64,000 nucleotides of DNA, taken from NCBI RefSeq assembly GCF_016545825.1, contig NC_052615.1, positions 36,109,516 through 36,173,515 on the forward strand. The letters are read 5' to 3'. Shown one piece after another: positions 31,630-42,999 of the stretch (position 1 is its first letter; each line of letters begins with the position of its first letter). The position numbers were made by a program, and so were the translations under genes. The notes under the pieces are model-generated. The model worked only from the letters and a program-made list of their open reading frames with translations, ran no database searches and was not told where the DNA came from. Origin of the DNA: Eucalyptus grandis (lineage: Eukaryota > Streptophyta > Magnoliopsida > Myrtales > Myrtaceae).

Positions 31630-31965
31630 CTTAAGATGGCTCCAACATTTCCATGACTCTAAAATGCTACTTTTTGATAAATCAAATATGACTAATCCCT
31701 CCAAAGAAAAACTGGTGGCCGCGCATGTAGGACGTCTCCACACGAGCCACCGTAAATTATGAAGCAAGTTTCTGGAATCTCCAATCAGTTTTGCACCACC
31801 CATTGCAAGGAACCTTAGGTTCGGTAGTGTCTCAAATCGTTTAGTTGTGAATTCCCCATCCGATTCCGACCGAGGAACAGAAAGTTTCCCCTTCCTCCAG
31901 TCTTCCTCAAGACAGAGGGCATGAATGCTATCTTTTTGAATTCCCTTCACAAATGTTGCATCAAA
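31630..31965 (-). other. TNL-1 third exon (NBS-LRR linker)
   Basis: It encodes 'SIHALCLEEDWRKG', 'FETLPNLRFLAMGGAKLIGD' and 'NLLHNLRWLVWRRP', the usual first LRR-like segment after the NBS in TNLs. It ends 'SWKCWSHLK' before a GT at 31629. The upstream acceptor is not clear; the left-hand context (minus strand) carries an in-frame TGA, so the start is approximate. A long A tract (31579-31601) lies in the following intron. Confidence 0.75.
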
Positions 31966-32409
31966 TCAGCTAACAGTGGACCCATATATATCACTTTGCC
32001 TTCATTCTATCGTGGTGACGTTGACGCTCAGGTCAGACCACTTTTTTATCATGTATGTGATTATTTATTTTTCTATGATGAAATTACTCCTTCTTTTGCT
32101 TATGCCATTTGCTCCTTTTTCTTTTTCCTTCTTTTATCCGATTAGAGGATCAGCACGATACGTCAATTCAAAGGGGAAAAAAAACGACACAGACACCAAG
32201 TAACCACTAAGTAGTAGGAGGTTTATTGTTTAAACCTAAGGTTTTCTTCTTTTTCCTTTTTTTTTAACTCGATAGAAATGTCTACCATGTACATATGCTT
32301 CCTAATCATATCAAGGAAATAATATACAGAGAGAGCAATTTCGGCGGTGAGGTCTAACAATTCATTCAAGTCAAAAGAGAATAAAAGAATGATAAATGTA
32401 ACAATTACC

Positions 32410-33501
32410 TTATTTCTCTCAAGTACTTCCAAGGCTTCTTCATGCACCCATAACCTACTTCGATTCATAGGCACATTGTAATCTTCTTGACGAACAATGT
32501 CCCTACCAAGGTCTCTCAGTTGGTCATGCATTTGCACCTTTCCATCATCTCCAATTTTTATTAGCAACATAAAACTCAATGTTTCAATCCCCATATTCGG
32601 AAAAAAAGTACAGGCATCCCACATGTAGGATGCATATCTTAAATCCCCTCCAATTAAGAAGCAAGCAATATCCAAAAATATATGCTTCTACTCATTGTCT
32701 AATGCATCATAACTTATCATCAACTTCTCTCGCACTTTCTTATGTGGTACTTTCTGCAACTTCTTTAACGCGTCTTGCCAAAATGCATGTCTTTTACCAC
32801 ACAAAAACAAACCTATAACCTCAAGAGCTAAGGGAAGCCCTCCGGTAAAGGACGCGACATCACGAGAGAGTGATTCAAATTCACATGGAGGAAAGTCCGT
32901 CCTAAAGGCATGTCTACTAAACAAGGTCAAGGACTTATCGCTAGGAATTTCCTCTAGTTTGTACTTTCAGTTGACCCCAACATCATCAAGAACAGACCTG
33001 CTTCTCGTGGTGATTATTATCCTACTTCCCATCTCAAACCAGTCATATTTCCCAATCAAAGCTCTGATCTGTTCGATATCATCCACATCATCTAGAAGAA
33101 TTAGGACTTTCTTACGTTTAAATCTAGATCCCAAGAGGCTGATTCCTTCATCCTTAGTAGACGCTTGGTCTTTCTCTTTCAGATCACGTATTAATTGACT
33201 TTGCAAATTAAAAATGCCATCGCGTCGCGAGGATTCCCGAATATCTGCAATAAAACTATGATGCTGAAATTGGTCGGAGAGCTTATTGTGGACGACCTTG
33301 GCTAAAGTTGTCTTACCGATGCCCTCCATTTCATAAATACCAACAATTTGGATAGCACTAGGGTTATCATCTAGCAATCTTAAAATACTCTCCACAGCAT
33401 TATCGATTCCGACAAGATGTTCAGTCACATCTAGCTGAAAGGCCTTCTTTAACTCACTCAAAACTTTTCTGACAACCATTTTGACCAGATCTCATTCGCG
33501 G
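32410..33501 (-). other. TNL-1 NBS (NB-ARC) exon with three stops
   Basis: The length (1092 bp) is typical of a TNL NBS exon. Motifs in order are the P-loop 'EMEGIGKTTLAK', kinase-2 'KKVLILLDDVDD', RNBS-B 'GSRIIITTRSRSVL', GLPL as 'GGLPLALEVIGLFL', and MHD-like 'VQMHDQLRDLGRDIV'. In-frame stops are TGA at 33492-33494 (assuming the inferred splice phase), TGA at 32967-32969 after 'DDVGVN', and TAG at 32688-32690 in 'DALDNE-stop-KHIFLDIACF'. The first Gly of Walker A is Glu. The exon ends 'ERNK' before GT at 32409. Confidence 0.9.
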
Positions 33502-33691
33502 CTGTTTACAAAACATTCGAGTCGACAAGGATTAGAAGATCATATTCTATTATCTCATTATCACAACACTATAGCATATAAAAGTGAAAGCAAGCAAGCA
33601 CAAGTAGAGGAACACACGAATGTATAGGCTCCTCTACAAGCAAGATCCTGTTGCAAGAAAGTAAACAAAGATTCGATGGAAAATGAAGTAC

Positions 33692-34323
33692 CCGTCAGCA
33701 GTTTTCTCCGATTCCCATCCCTTAAGGGAAGCCACTTCTTGAAGTGCTACTTTCCATTTCTCAACATCTTCCGGATACTTCCTACTTAAACAGGAGAAAG
33801 CTCTCCAAAGCTCCCTGTTTGGTTTCGCACACGGTCGGTTCAACATGATAAAATATGGGCAAAACAACGTGCCCGCTTTTGATGCACTCGTCATCTCAAC
33901 GAGCTCTTGAAGGCACCATTTGCTCGAAGCATAGTTCTGAGAGAGAATCGGGATGGAGATTTTACTATTCTTAATGGCCTGGAGAAGGTTGGTGCCGATC
34001 TTCTCACCTTCGCGAAGCTCATTGTTGTCTCTGAACACGCGGATGCTGGCATCGAAGAGGTCATTGTAAAGGTGATCCGCAAAGGTTTTGCGAGTATCCT
34101 GACCACTAAAGCTCAAGAACACATCGTAGTTGTCACTCCCCGTTGAAGCGGCGGAGGAGCTAGACGCACTGACGTCATCAGATTTTTGACGGGCGCTCTT
34201 CTCGTTGCTTTGGACAGAATCGTGTGCGAGCCGATCACGTTTCATTTTTACTCCTTCGATGATTCTTGAACCGATCTCTCTGTTAATATCAAATAACGAA
34301 ATGCCTCTAATCGGATCGCCCAA
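33692..34323 (-). other. TNL-1 TIR exon
   Basis: The frame runs from a Met at 34323 through a Ser-rich stretch (residues about 50-65) into the TIR core: 'YDVFLSFSGQDTRKTF', 'IRVFRDNNELREGEKI', 'ISIPILSQNYASSKWCLQEL'. The catalytic-region Glu of 'CLQEL' is present. The exon ends 'WKVALQEVASLKGWESEKTADG' before GT (33691). Between about 33872 and 33785 the expected peptide ('VVLPIFYHVEP...') is in another frame, so two compensating indels scramble about 28 residues of the TIR while keeping the exon open. Confidence 0.88.
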
Positions 34324-35400
34324 CTAGATGACTGTGCACAGAGGATTTTGTTTTTGGTGCCTTACACTACAAGATGATGATGCACATGGATCGGGAGGGA
34401 ACGAATAGACAGATTAATATAGAACGACTGGATTTAGTCGTTGCGTGCGATGTGGGCGTCCTCGCGAACCACCCATGCCCTTTCTTCTGGGAAAGTCGGA
34501 TTTAGTTGCCCGTGGGGCGCACCGATTTGCATCGACTGTTGTGTCTCCTTTGTAGACCTGAGTAGGTCTTTAAACTGCTCCCTCCTGAATAGACCATCCC
34601 TGGGGGACTCCTCCTCACAAGCTATTTACAGGCAAATGAGGGGAGAGTAGTAAGGGATAACGGTCCCATTGGGTATCCCGGCCTAAGCCCGAAAGGGTGA
34701 AGGGACCCGCTTCCGATCCCCGTGAAGCCCTTCTCCAAAGATATTTAGGGCCGGGTTCGTGAATGACGGCTCGAGCAAAGGCATGCTGCTCGGGGTGGCC
34801 GGCCGGTCTCCTTTGCGTGGTGCGTTTCGGCCGTTCTCGTTATACATGATGGAGCTTACATTTTTGAACTAGACGTTCATGCCTTGAATGAATGATCCGT
34901 GTTAAGGAGATGATGCTTGACATAGCGATGGCATAAAATATTGAGCTCATTATTATCATCATTGATAAATGCAAATGACAGTTTATTGTTTGGGGCGAAC
35001 CGCTTTAATTGGCTCTTTGCACTCGTAGGTCCCCACAAAATTACTAGACGCTATTCTAGTCGACAAATTTGCACTTGCACGCATCCCAAAAGTGACAGGC
35101 ATCTTGCCTTTTCTCCAATGGATGACTTCTAGAATCAGTGCTACGGACTCAACATTTTTAATTTTGTATTCTGGGGCTAAATCAGAAAAGTAACATCAGC
35201 AGAGTAAGCAATATGGGTAGGCCCTTATTGAGTGTTGTGGTAGAGATAACAAGCATTGATCTTTTTGTTTCTATGGAATGAGAGGTCTTTAAGCAAATCG
35301 GCACTTGCAGTGTTTATTAAGTTGCTAATTCTGCACGAATCCAAGGAAGCTCTGTGAATGGATTGAGACGAAGATTACCTTTGTAAATTACAGTCCTTTT
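34324..35400. repeat. TNL-1 upstream region, duplicated at 37.67-38.34 kb
   Basis: The first part (34360-34550: 'acactacaagatgatgatgc', 'catggatcgggaggga', 'actggatttagtcgtt') is repeated at 38093-38215. The second part (34980-35390: 'tagagataacaagcattgat' and neighbours) is repeated in modified form at 37670-38060. This should contain the TNL-1 promoter, but I see no unambiguous TATA element that I could assign. Confidence 0.65.
34553..34838. other. GC-rich insert absent from the paralogous copy
   Basis: Relative to 38215-38225, where 'gtctcctttg' runs straight into 'caatacatttttgaactag', about 286 bases are inserted here. The insert is much more GC-rich than its surroundings ('gtggccggccggtctcc', 'cggcctaagcccgaaaggg') and has no long frame. 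Its composition suggests organellar DNA, perhaps mitochondrial, but I cannot confirm this. A short neighbouring extra piece (34443-34505) is also absent from the paralog. Confidence 0.45.
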
Positions 35401-35635
35401 TGGCCCCGACGTTAATATTTGCATCTGAAAAAAAAAAGAAAAAGAAAGAAATGAATTTAATAGATGACATTATACTAAACTATAGACCCATGTTATGCAT
35501 GAGAAAAGAACTCGGAGAAATAGATTACAGTAAACAATTATTCTAGAAGTGTACTTAAAGTTATATGAAAAGTGATTATACGCCCCTTGGACCAAAAGGG
35601 AAAAAAATTAAATTGGATTAAAGTGAACTTGATCA

Positions 35636-35820
35636 TTGCAACGTGTGCCCTTCTTGTTGCTCTTGAGAGAATTGCGTGCGGGCACAAAGAGAAGAATCGA
35701 CCCAAGCTACACTGCAAAAGATCGCCCAAGCACTAGGTCACGTTTCATTTTTACTCCTTCAATGACTCGCCAACCGAGTCTCTCCATCAATATCTTAAAA
35801 AGCCTCTATGTCCGGGTTGC
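35636..35820 (-). pseudogene. TNL TIR-exon 5' fragment
   Basis: The sequence resembles 34185-34320 of the TNL-1 first exon in the same orientation: 'cgtttcatttttactcctt' is identical in both, followed by 'aatgactcgccaaccgagtctctc' against 'gatgattcttgaaccgatctctc'. It would correspond to the first about 45 codons of a TIR exon. No TIR core follows on its left, so it is a stub of another TNL copy. Confidence 0.6.
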
Positions 35821-36270
35821 GCAGCAAGATAGCACTATGAACCAGTAGACAAGATGAGCTCTAAGTACCATTATTGGAGGGAGCATATCAGTACAATTAT
35901 TAGAGCAGAGGCTCCTTTTACTCATGGACTCTTCACCGCTGTCAGTTTCAGGCAGCAAAATATCTTTTTGACTAGCGCGTCTGCTTTGCAAAGTGAGTTC
36001 CAGCTCTTCTTGTCCGATTCTTCCAGGCCCGGCCGGAGCAAATATGAGGAAGACCCGAGTTGTCATGTCAACACGGTCCCGCGCTATTCTCTTCCTTCTC
36101 AGGCTGCTGTCGTTACTCTCTCTTTCCACGGTACAAGACTGAATAAATCTTTGATCGCCTTCCAAATTCACCCATATTTTGAGCAAATGCAGTGAACATC
36201 CTTTCCCAAATTGACGTTCGAACGATTTTGATCCGCACCCATAAGACCAGAACCTCAATTTCATGCCCAA
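35806..36270 (-). other. Open frame of unknown status upstream of the TIR stub
   Basis: A 154-codon minus-strand frame is open here. It has no family features I recognise, no clear start context and no conserved copy. A small piece (35978-36015, 'aaagtgagttccagctc') recurs at 40655-40690. It could be an old exon or a chance frame; I do not claim a protein. Confidence 0.15.
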
Positions 36271-37660
36271 GCCAGCAACTTCAGGATGCCGCTAGGCTAA
36301 CAGTCAATAACAGCAAACTTTTGCAGCCATGTATCCCAAATAAAGCGTGAGGAGCGACCGAAAGGTCAAGTTTGGTCTTTTTGTCTTCTTTTAGCCGATT
36401 TTTTTCTGCTTAAAAATTTAATTTAGGTTATGTGCGATCGTTTTGCAACACACACATTAAACAAGGGCAAAAAAAAAACACTCAAGACACACTTTTGAAG
36501 TGTCAAAATAAGACAGACCCAATTTTTTTACTCATATGTCTGGGGTTGGGCTCTTAGTGAGTTGTTAAGACATTTTAACGGTTTGGTGAAGATAGATTTA
36601 AAATATTAAAATCGAGCTGTGTGCTTGACACGTAGGAGGGTGTGAAACGGCTGTCACGGCCGTCAGAACGGTGGGCCTCACAATAAAATATCTCCGGAAA
36701 ACCCTTGTAAAGTCGTATATTTGCAGCTCTTATCTTCATTTTCACTTTTAAATTTTCTGCTAAAATAGAAATATCATTAAATATAAAAAAAATTGTGAAA
36801 ATAAACATTCGGGTGACTTTAGACTCAACTACATGTGTCCTCGAGTTTTTTTTTTTTTTTTTTTATAAAATAAAAATGTCCTTAAGGTTTTGCGGCCACA
36901 TTTCAATGATAAAAATTTTGAAACACAACAAAAGTTGAGCTTGATAGATATAATTCACAGCTTTGTAATTCGTACCAGACACTCAACTAAATCTTCACCT
37001 CTATCCAGCATCTCAAATTGAGTAGCTAAGAGATGTTTTATGCTTAATTGTCATGTTACCATATTTTGACAGGATTAAGCTTTGCAAGCGTCTATGAAAT
37101 AAAAATCATACTTTAGTGGCGAGATATACATTTCTCAAACAAATTATTGAGATTGATGTCTTGAATTGGAATGCGATTTATCAAGACCAAACTCAAAGTC
37201 GAAACTCATTTAATAATTTATGGATGGCCTACAACATTTTTATATTTAACCTAGAAAAAAAGTCCGAATTCGTTTTAAAATAAGCTTGATTGATAGTTCA
37301 AAAATCCATTAGAGTATCATACATTTCATATATCCATATCGAGAATATAGAGATACCTTAAATTTCAGGCAATTACTTTAGGAAAATGTACCCAATAGCG
37401 GTTCTAGCTCAGAAGGTGATGCTAGTTGGACATTTTAGGTCTAGTTGAACTAGACTTACCATAACGTAGCTCACTGAATGAGTTTAAATGCACATGAACA
37501 TGCTGGTAACTTGCTATAGCATACAATTTGAACATACGATTGAACTAGACTTGCTTGCCAAAAATTGCATAGCTTTCTGAATGATTTTAAAAAGTTAAGC
37601 AAAGTTGGACTAAACTTTCCGTTAAAAAGGAAAATTACAGTCGCCTTGCTCATTTTTGGG
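36271..37660. other. AT-rich intergenic DNA, no gene
   Basis: No coding region, RNA gene or clear transposon ends seen. A T tract at 36847-36864 is the only low-complexity feature. Short frames on both strands lack motifs. Confidence 0.55.
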
Positions 37661-39850
37661 GGCCAACGAACGCAAAAGAGTCAATTAGAGTGGGCTGCTC
37701 TGATTGACTCTTTACACTTGTAGGCCCAAAAAATAACCGGCATCTTGCTTTTTCTTCAATGGATGACTTTTGGAATTAGCGCTCTAAATGCAAGAATTTT
37801 AATTTTATATGTTAGGGCTAAATCAAAAGACTAAGGTCTGCAGAATTAAGCAATGTGGCAAGCTCTTATTGGGTGTTTGGTAGAGATATCAAGCATTGAT
37901 CTTTTTTTTTTTTTTTTCTTCCTGTGGAGTGAGAAGCTTATTAGGCAAACTTGCACTTGCATTGTTTGTTCTTAGAATGAGGTACGTTGCTAAGCTGCTG
38001 AGCCTGCACAAATCGAAGGAATATTCAAGTGGACCGAGATGGAGGTCCTCCGTTGCATAAAGAACGGGTCTGTAGGGTTTTGTTTTTGGAGCTTTACACT
38101 ACAAGATGATGATGCACATGGATCGGGAGGGAGCCAGTAGACAGATCAACAGAGAAAGACTGGATTTAGTCGTTGGTGGGGCCCACCGATTTGAATCGAC
38201 TGTTGCGTCTCCTTTGCAATACATTTTTGAACTAGACGTTCATGCTTTTGAATAAATGATCCGTGTTAAAGCGGTGCAACTTGATATAGCGATGGCATAA
38301 AGTATCGAGCTCATAATTATGGTCATTGTTCAATTTCTCAGAACTTTCCACGGTATATAATGCACACTTGTCATTTTATTTATATGACTTTTATTCAGAA
38401 TGAAGACTTTTTGTGATCATATAGCATTGAGTTATTCGCAATCAAGACGAAAGGGAAGTACAATGATTTTCTTGTGAACTTAGAAAATTAGTCGACTACA
38501 TTATATAGTTTTGACCTCAAAATGATCACTATCTCGGCGCCGTATTTACAGCATCACCAATAAAGAGGAAAGGGAAAGCTAGAGACGAGAAGGGAGGATG
38601 AAGCACAAGATAGAGTTGGCTGATAATTCAAAGAATTCTCAGAAAATATCCACATTTCATATGTCCACATTGAGAATCTAGAGACGTCTTCAATTTTCAA
38701 GCAACTACCTGAGGCAAGTACACCTGATGGCAGTTCCACCTCCATGTTCTAATTCAAAAGCTATCGATAGTTGAGAGAGTTCAACTCCCTCTTTGTTTAA
38801 TAAAGAAAAAACATGGAGAAGCCTTCCTCTTGCCTGAGGAGAAAAAATAAACAAGTTGAGCTAAACTTCTTGGCGAAACCACGTAGCTAAGTTTGGACAC
38901 AAGTGAACATATTGATAAATAACTAACACCATTTAACGCAAACGCGTGATTGAACCAGACATACTAGCCAAATTACATAACTTTTTGAATGATTTTGGGC
39001 GCATTTGAAAAGATAAGCAAGTGGCGAATTGATTATGTTTTGGGTCACCAAACGTAGAGAATAGTTTATTTCCGTCATATTTTAGGACATTATATATTCC
39101 TGTTGCTCGGGAGAAAAAAAATAAGCAAGTTGAACTAGACTTTTCATTGGTAAACCCTAATAATAGTTTATATTGTAGGAGCCAAATTGAAAAATCGGTG
39201 TGATGACATTTAACGCGGACGCATGATTCTTCCACGAAGTTTTCATCTAATTTAAATAGTTTGGGAAAATCCATCTTGAGGATTAGTATGGGACAACCCA
39301 TTTTCATACTTCTTCTTCTTCTTCTTTTGGGAATTTTGGCCCAAACGTTGTTAGTTCTATTGATTTGAAATTTTTTAAAATCAGACAACTTATTTTAACG
39401 ACGAACAGTTTAATTATGAGACCTCATGTTTCACTTGTCTTTAATTTTTCTTGAGCCTATTGGCATTTTCTTGGAAGGAAGCAAACAACACACAGAATAT
39501 GACGTGGTTTAGAAATTTAAAGCAATACAAGGACTGTATCTACTATTCTCGTGAGTTGCTAGAAGTCGAGGCACATCATTTGGTGTTGAAAACCGACATT
39601 TTGATGATTTATGAAAATTAACACTATAACAGGGGAAGCTCTACTGCAGATCCATAATTGTGCACTTAGGTGTAATTTTCTTGGTTTTGCTGGAAATAAC
39701 TTTGCTGCTTGGTAAAAGTTTTCGCCCTGAGAATAAAATTGATTTTTCCATCTGACAATGGTATTACTTTTACACGATTGTCCATTTCTTCTTAAACTTT
39801 TCCCTTCCTCAATATATATTAAAAAATTTAGGACCATGTGGATTATCTTC
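37661..39850. repeat. U-unit tandem copy 2a
   Basis: From about 38220 this stretch is repeated 2.55 kb to the right at 40735-42410. Shared landmarks include 'gaagactttttgtgatcat', 'agagacgtcttcaa', 'ggcaagtacacctg' and 'ctgtatctactattctcgtgag'. The left part (37670-38340) also repeats the TNL-1 upstream region. Frames inside (for example 38933-39388 minus) are not conserved in the other copy. Confidence 0.65.
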
Positions 39851-40650
39851 TTATTCGAGTGGCCCGCGAACACGATTTTGGCGATGTAATGACAAATTAC
39901 ATGGCGTGGGAAAGATATATTATAAGGACACTAGGGCACATATTCTGCTACGTTAATCATGCATCGATTACGCTGCGATTTGTTAAATCGCTAATTTAAT
40001 TTAATAAATAATTATCGGGTGTCGTGTCTTTGCCCTAACCACTTCCATAGAATATAATAATACTTATCATTCAACAAACGGCTGTGCATAATTGCGCCAC
40101 GGATTTGATGTACTTATTATACTCGATCGCATCCGATTTGTTTAACTACACAATGGAATAAGTGAGATTTTGTGGAATCACAATTGACTGTTATAAAAGT
40201 TTAAACCATTAAATGAAAGTGTAATTTATTAATTAAATATTCTAGCAATCCCTCTCAAATTCAATATGGTCTTTTGCCTAATGGCAAATGCGAAAATTTA
40301 ATTTGGGAAGCAAACGGGGATTGGAAAGATTTGAATTTATCACGGTTCTAAAAGCTTAAACCATTAAATTAAGGTTTTATTTGTTAATTAAACATTCTAA
40401 CAGAATATTCCATGCCACGCCCCAACTAAAATAATTAAATTTTCAATTGTAATCTATTTTTTTTTCTAATTATGAGTTTGGTGATGATTATAATCGACTC
40501 GAATGGACCCCGGAATAAGACTCATGACATGACTTCCTCGGATGACGGTGCGCGCGGTTTGGGGAATGTTTAGCCCTTTCTTTACGTACGACTTTGGTTC
40601 GAAACAACAACTTTCTAGATTTGGTGAACTTTTATGAAATTTTTAATATT
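39851..40650. other. Unique AT-rich spacer with a short internal repeat
   Basis: This stretch interrupts the tandem U repeat. A motif of about 50 bases ('aaaccattaaatgaaagtg', then 'ttaattaaatattctag') at about 40195-40245 recurs at about 40347-40402. No gene or defined transposon ends recognised. Confidence 0.45.
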
Positions 40651-42430
40651 CTAAAGTGAGTTCCAGCTCTTTTTGTTCCAATTCTTCCAGGATGCTATCT
40701 GTGCGTCTTAAAAAATAATAATAATAATATGGCGATTACACATACATAGTAGAGCTTATATTTCTAAACTAGACTTGTGCTATAAACGAAAGATGCGTGT
40801 TTAGTGATGGTATAAATAATTGAGCTTTCAAATAATTATAATCGTTGTTTAACTTGCCCCTGTTTTGTCATGATATATAATACATGCTGTTTGCTTTATT
40901 AGTATGACATTTATGTGGAGTGAAGACTTTTTATGATCATGTAGAACTGAGTTTTTCGCAATTTATACTTGGAGGCGGGGAAAGTACAGTTGTCTTCTTG
41001 TAAAACAAGAGTTACTTGACTATTTTGGATGGTTTTGAGCTCGAAACGACCACTTGAGTATCTCCGCGCTTTATTCAAAGTGCCGTTGATAAAGAGGAAG
41101 AAGGGAAAGTAGGAGGTGAGGTGGGAGGATGAAGTGCATATAGAGCTTGACTGATAATTCAAAAAAAATCTGTCAAAGTATCGTACAATTCATTTGTCAT
41201 ATTGGGAATCTAGAGATGCCTTCAAGTTTCAGGTGACTACTTGAGGCAAATACACCTGGTGGCGATTTTACCCACATATTCTAATTCGGAAGCTATTGAT
41301 AGTTGGGAGAGTTTAACTCTCTTTGTTTACTAAAGAAAGAACATGGAGAAGCATTCTCGTTGCCCGGAAAGAAAAAATAAAATAAACAAGTTGAACTATA
41401 CTTATTGGTTAAAACTGCGTGGCTAAGTTTGGATGCAAGTGAACACGTTGATAACTTAATAACATCATTTAATGCGAACACATAATTGAACTAGACATAA
41501 TGACCAAATTACATGGATGTTTCAATGATTTTCAGTGCATTTGAAAAAGATTAACAAGGGGCGAATTGTTTATTTTTTGGGTCACGACACGTAGAGAATA
41601 GTTTATTTCTGTCATATTTTTAAACATTACATATTCCCACTGGCCGAGGAGAAAAAGATAAGCAAGTTGAACAACACTTTGTATTGGTAAATCCCAATAA
41701 TAATTTATATTGTGGGGGCCAAATTGAAAAAATCGGCATGATGACATTCAATGCGTACGCATGATTCTTCCAGGAAATTTTCATTAAATCTCACTCAAAC
41801 CAGGTAGGCAATTTGGGAAACCCCATCTCGAGGATTACTACGGCCTACGGGACAATTTATTTTTGTACTTTTTCTTCCTTTTGTTTTTTAATTCTGGCCC
41901 AAATGTTCTCAGTTCTATTGGTTTTGAAATTTTTTAAAATTAGACAACTTATTTTAATGATGAACAGCTAAATTATGAGGCCTCATGTTCCACTCGTCTG
42001 TAATTTTTTTGGGCCAATTGACATTTTTATAACAGGAAGCAAGCAGCACACAAAATACGACATTGTTTAGACATTTAAAGCAGTACAAGGACTGTATCCA
42101 TTATTTTAGTGAGTTGCTAGAAGTCGAGGCACACGTTTTGGTGATGAAAATTGACATTGATTTATGGAAATTAACACGATGACAGGAGAAATTCTGCTGC
42201 AGATGCCGAATTGTACACTTGGCTGTAATTTCCTTGGTTCTGTTGGAAATAGATTTTCTGCTTGGTAAAAAATTGGCTCTGAGAATAAAATTGATTGTTC
42301 CATGGTATTGCTTTTGCACGGTTGTCGATTTCTCCTAAAAAGATTTCGCCCGCTTCTTCATCACCCAACCTCTCTCTCTAAACATATATTAAAAAAAGTT
42401 TAGAATCATTTACGTCATTTTTCCAAAAAT
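40651..42430. repeat. U-unit tandem copy 2b
   Basis: This is the right-hand copy of the 38.2-39.85 kb segment. Its distal part ('attgcttttgcacggttgtc', about 42306) also matches 56003-56090, where another U copy starts. No coding region is supported. Confidence 0.65.
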
Positions 42431-42455
42431 TTATGTTCTCTTTTTTCATTACTAA

Positions 42456-42994
42456 GGGGGTGCATGACAACCACCTATTTTTGTTAAACAATTTTTATTC
42501 CGACTTGTTTCGGGAATAAAAATCTGTTTGATAAATTTATTCCATTTTTCTATCTCTGAAATAGATTATTGTTCCAAAAATAGGTTTAGAATAGAAATCG
42601 AAGTAAAAATTTTTACTTCTCTATTTCTAGAACAGAAATGAGAAATAAAAATTATTATCATCGTTCGTCAACCTGGTCCTTCATTCGTCGCTATTAACCA
42701 CCATCCGTCGGGCCGACCACCGCCACCGTTGGTCGCTGGTCGCCGGTCATCGCCGCCGTCGTCGGCCGCCAATCTCCACGGTTGCCGACCGCCGCGCGCG
42801 TCGTCGCCGATCCACCGCCGTCCGAAAAGAAAAATTTGTGTCGTTATCAAACGAATTTCTATTTTTAGAGTATAAGTTTTGTGTTATTATCAAACGATTA
42901 TTTTTGCATAGAAACTCTTCTAGAAATAGAAATAGAAAAATCTATTTTTCTTCCAAAACCTATTTCTGGAACATAATGATTATCATTCACCCCC
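42456..42994. mobile_element. Harbinger/Tourist-like MITE with GC-rich core
   Basis: A 539-bp element with imperfect terminal inverted repeats (GGGGGTGCATGACAACCACC on the left; GGGGGTGAATGATAATCATT on the right, reversed) flanked by TAA on both sides (42453-42455 and 42995-42997). Three-base TAA/TTA duplications with GGG-G-rich termini are typical of PIF/Harbinger MITEs. The flanks are AT-rich and largely self-complementary, while the centre (about 42690-42830) is a CCG-rich block. The related segment at 56105-56115 lacks it, although the deletion there is larger than the element alone. No transposase. Confidence 0.75.
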
Positions 42995-42999
42995 TAATT

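Larger units (their letters stand above)
24111..34323 (-). pseudogene. TNL-1: TIR-NBS-LRR resistance gene, pseudogenised and split by a LINE
   Basis: Intracellular TNL receptors detect pathogen effectors through an N-terminal TIR NADase, an NB-ARC ATPase switch and LRRs. In minus orientation the exons are TIR (34323-33692), NBS (33501-32410), a linker/LRR exon (about 31965-31630) and the main LRR exon (31517 to 24111, interrupted by a LINE at 31317-25469). GT/AG borders are visible between them. Damage: the TIR contains a frame-shifted stretch, in-frame stops lie at 33492-33494, 32967-32969 and 32688-32690, the P-loop is altered (EMEGIGKTT instead of GMGGIGKTT), frame changes occur in the first part of the LRR exon (31330-31500), and the LINE breaks the gene. 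The last 450 LRR codons remain open. Confidence 0.92.

Noticed and set aside
38933..39388. 151-codon minus frame in the U unit
   Set aside because: The tandem copy at about 41.5-41.95 kb does not keep the frame and no motif is recognisable.
42668..42850. Gly/Asp-rich frame in the MITE core
   Set aside because: It is produced by the CCG repeat of the MITE centre, which stays open in several frames.
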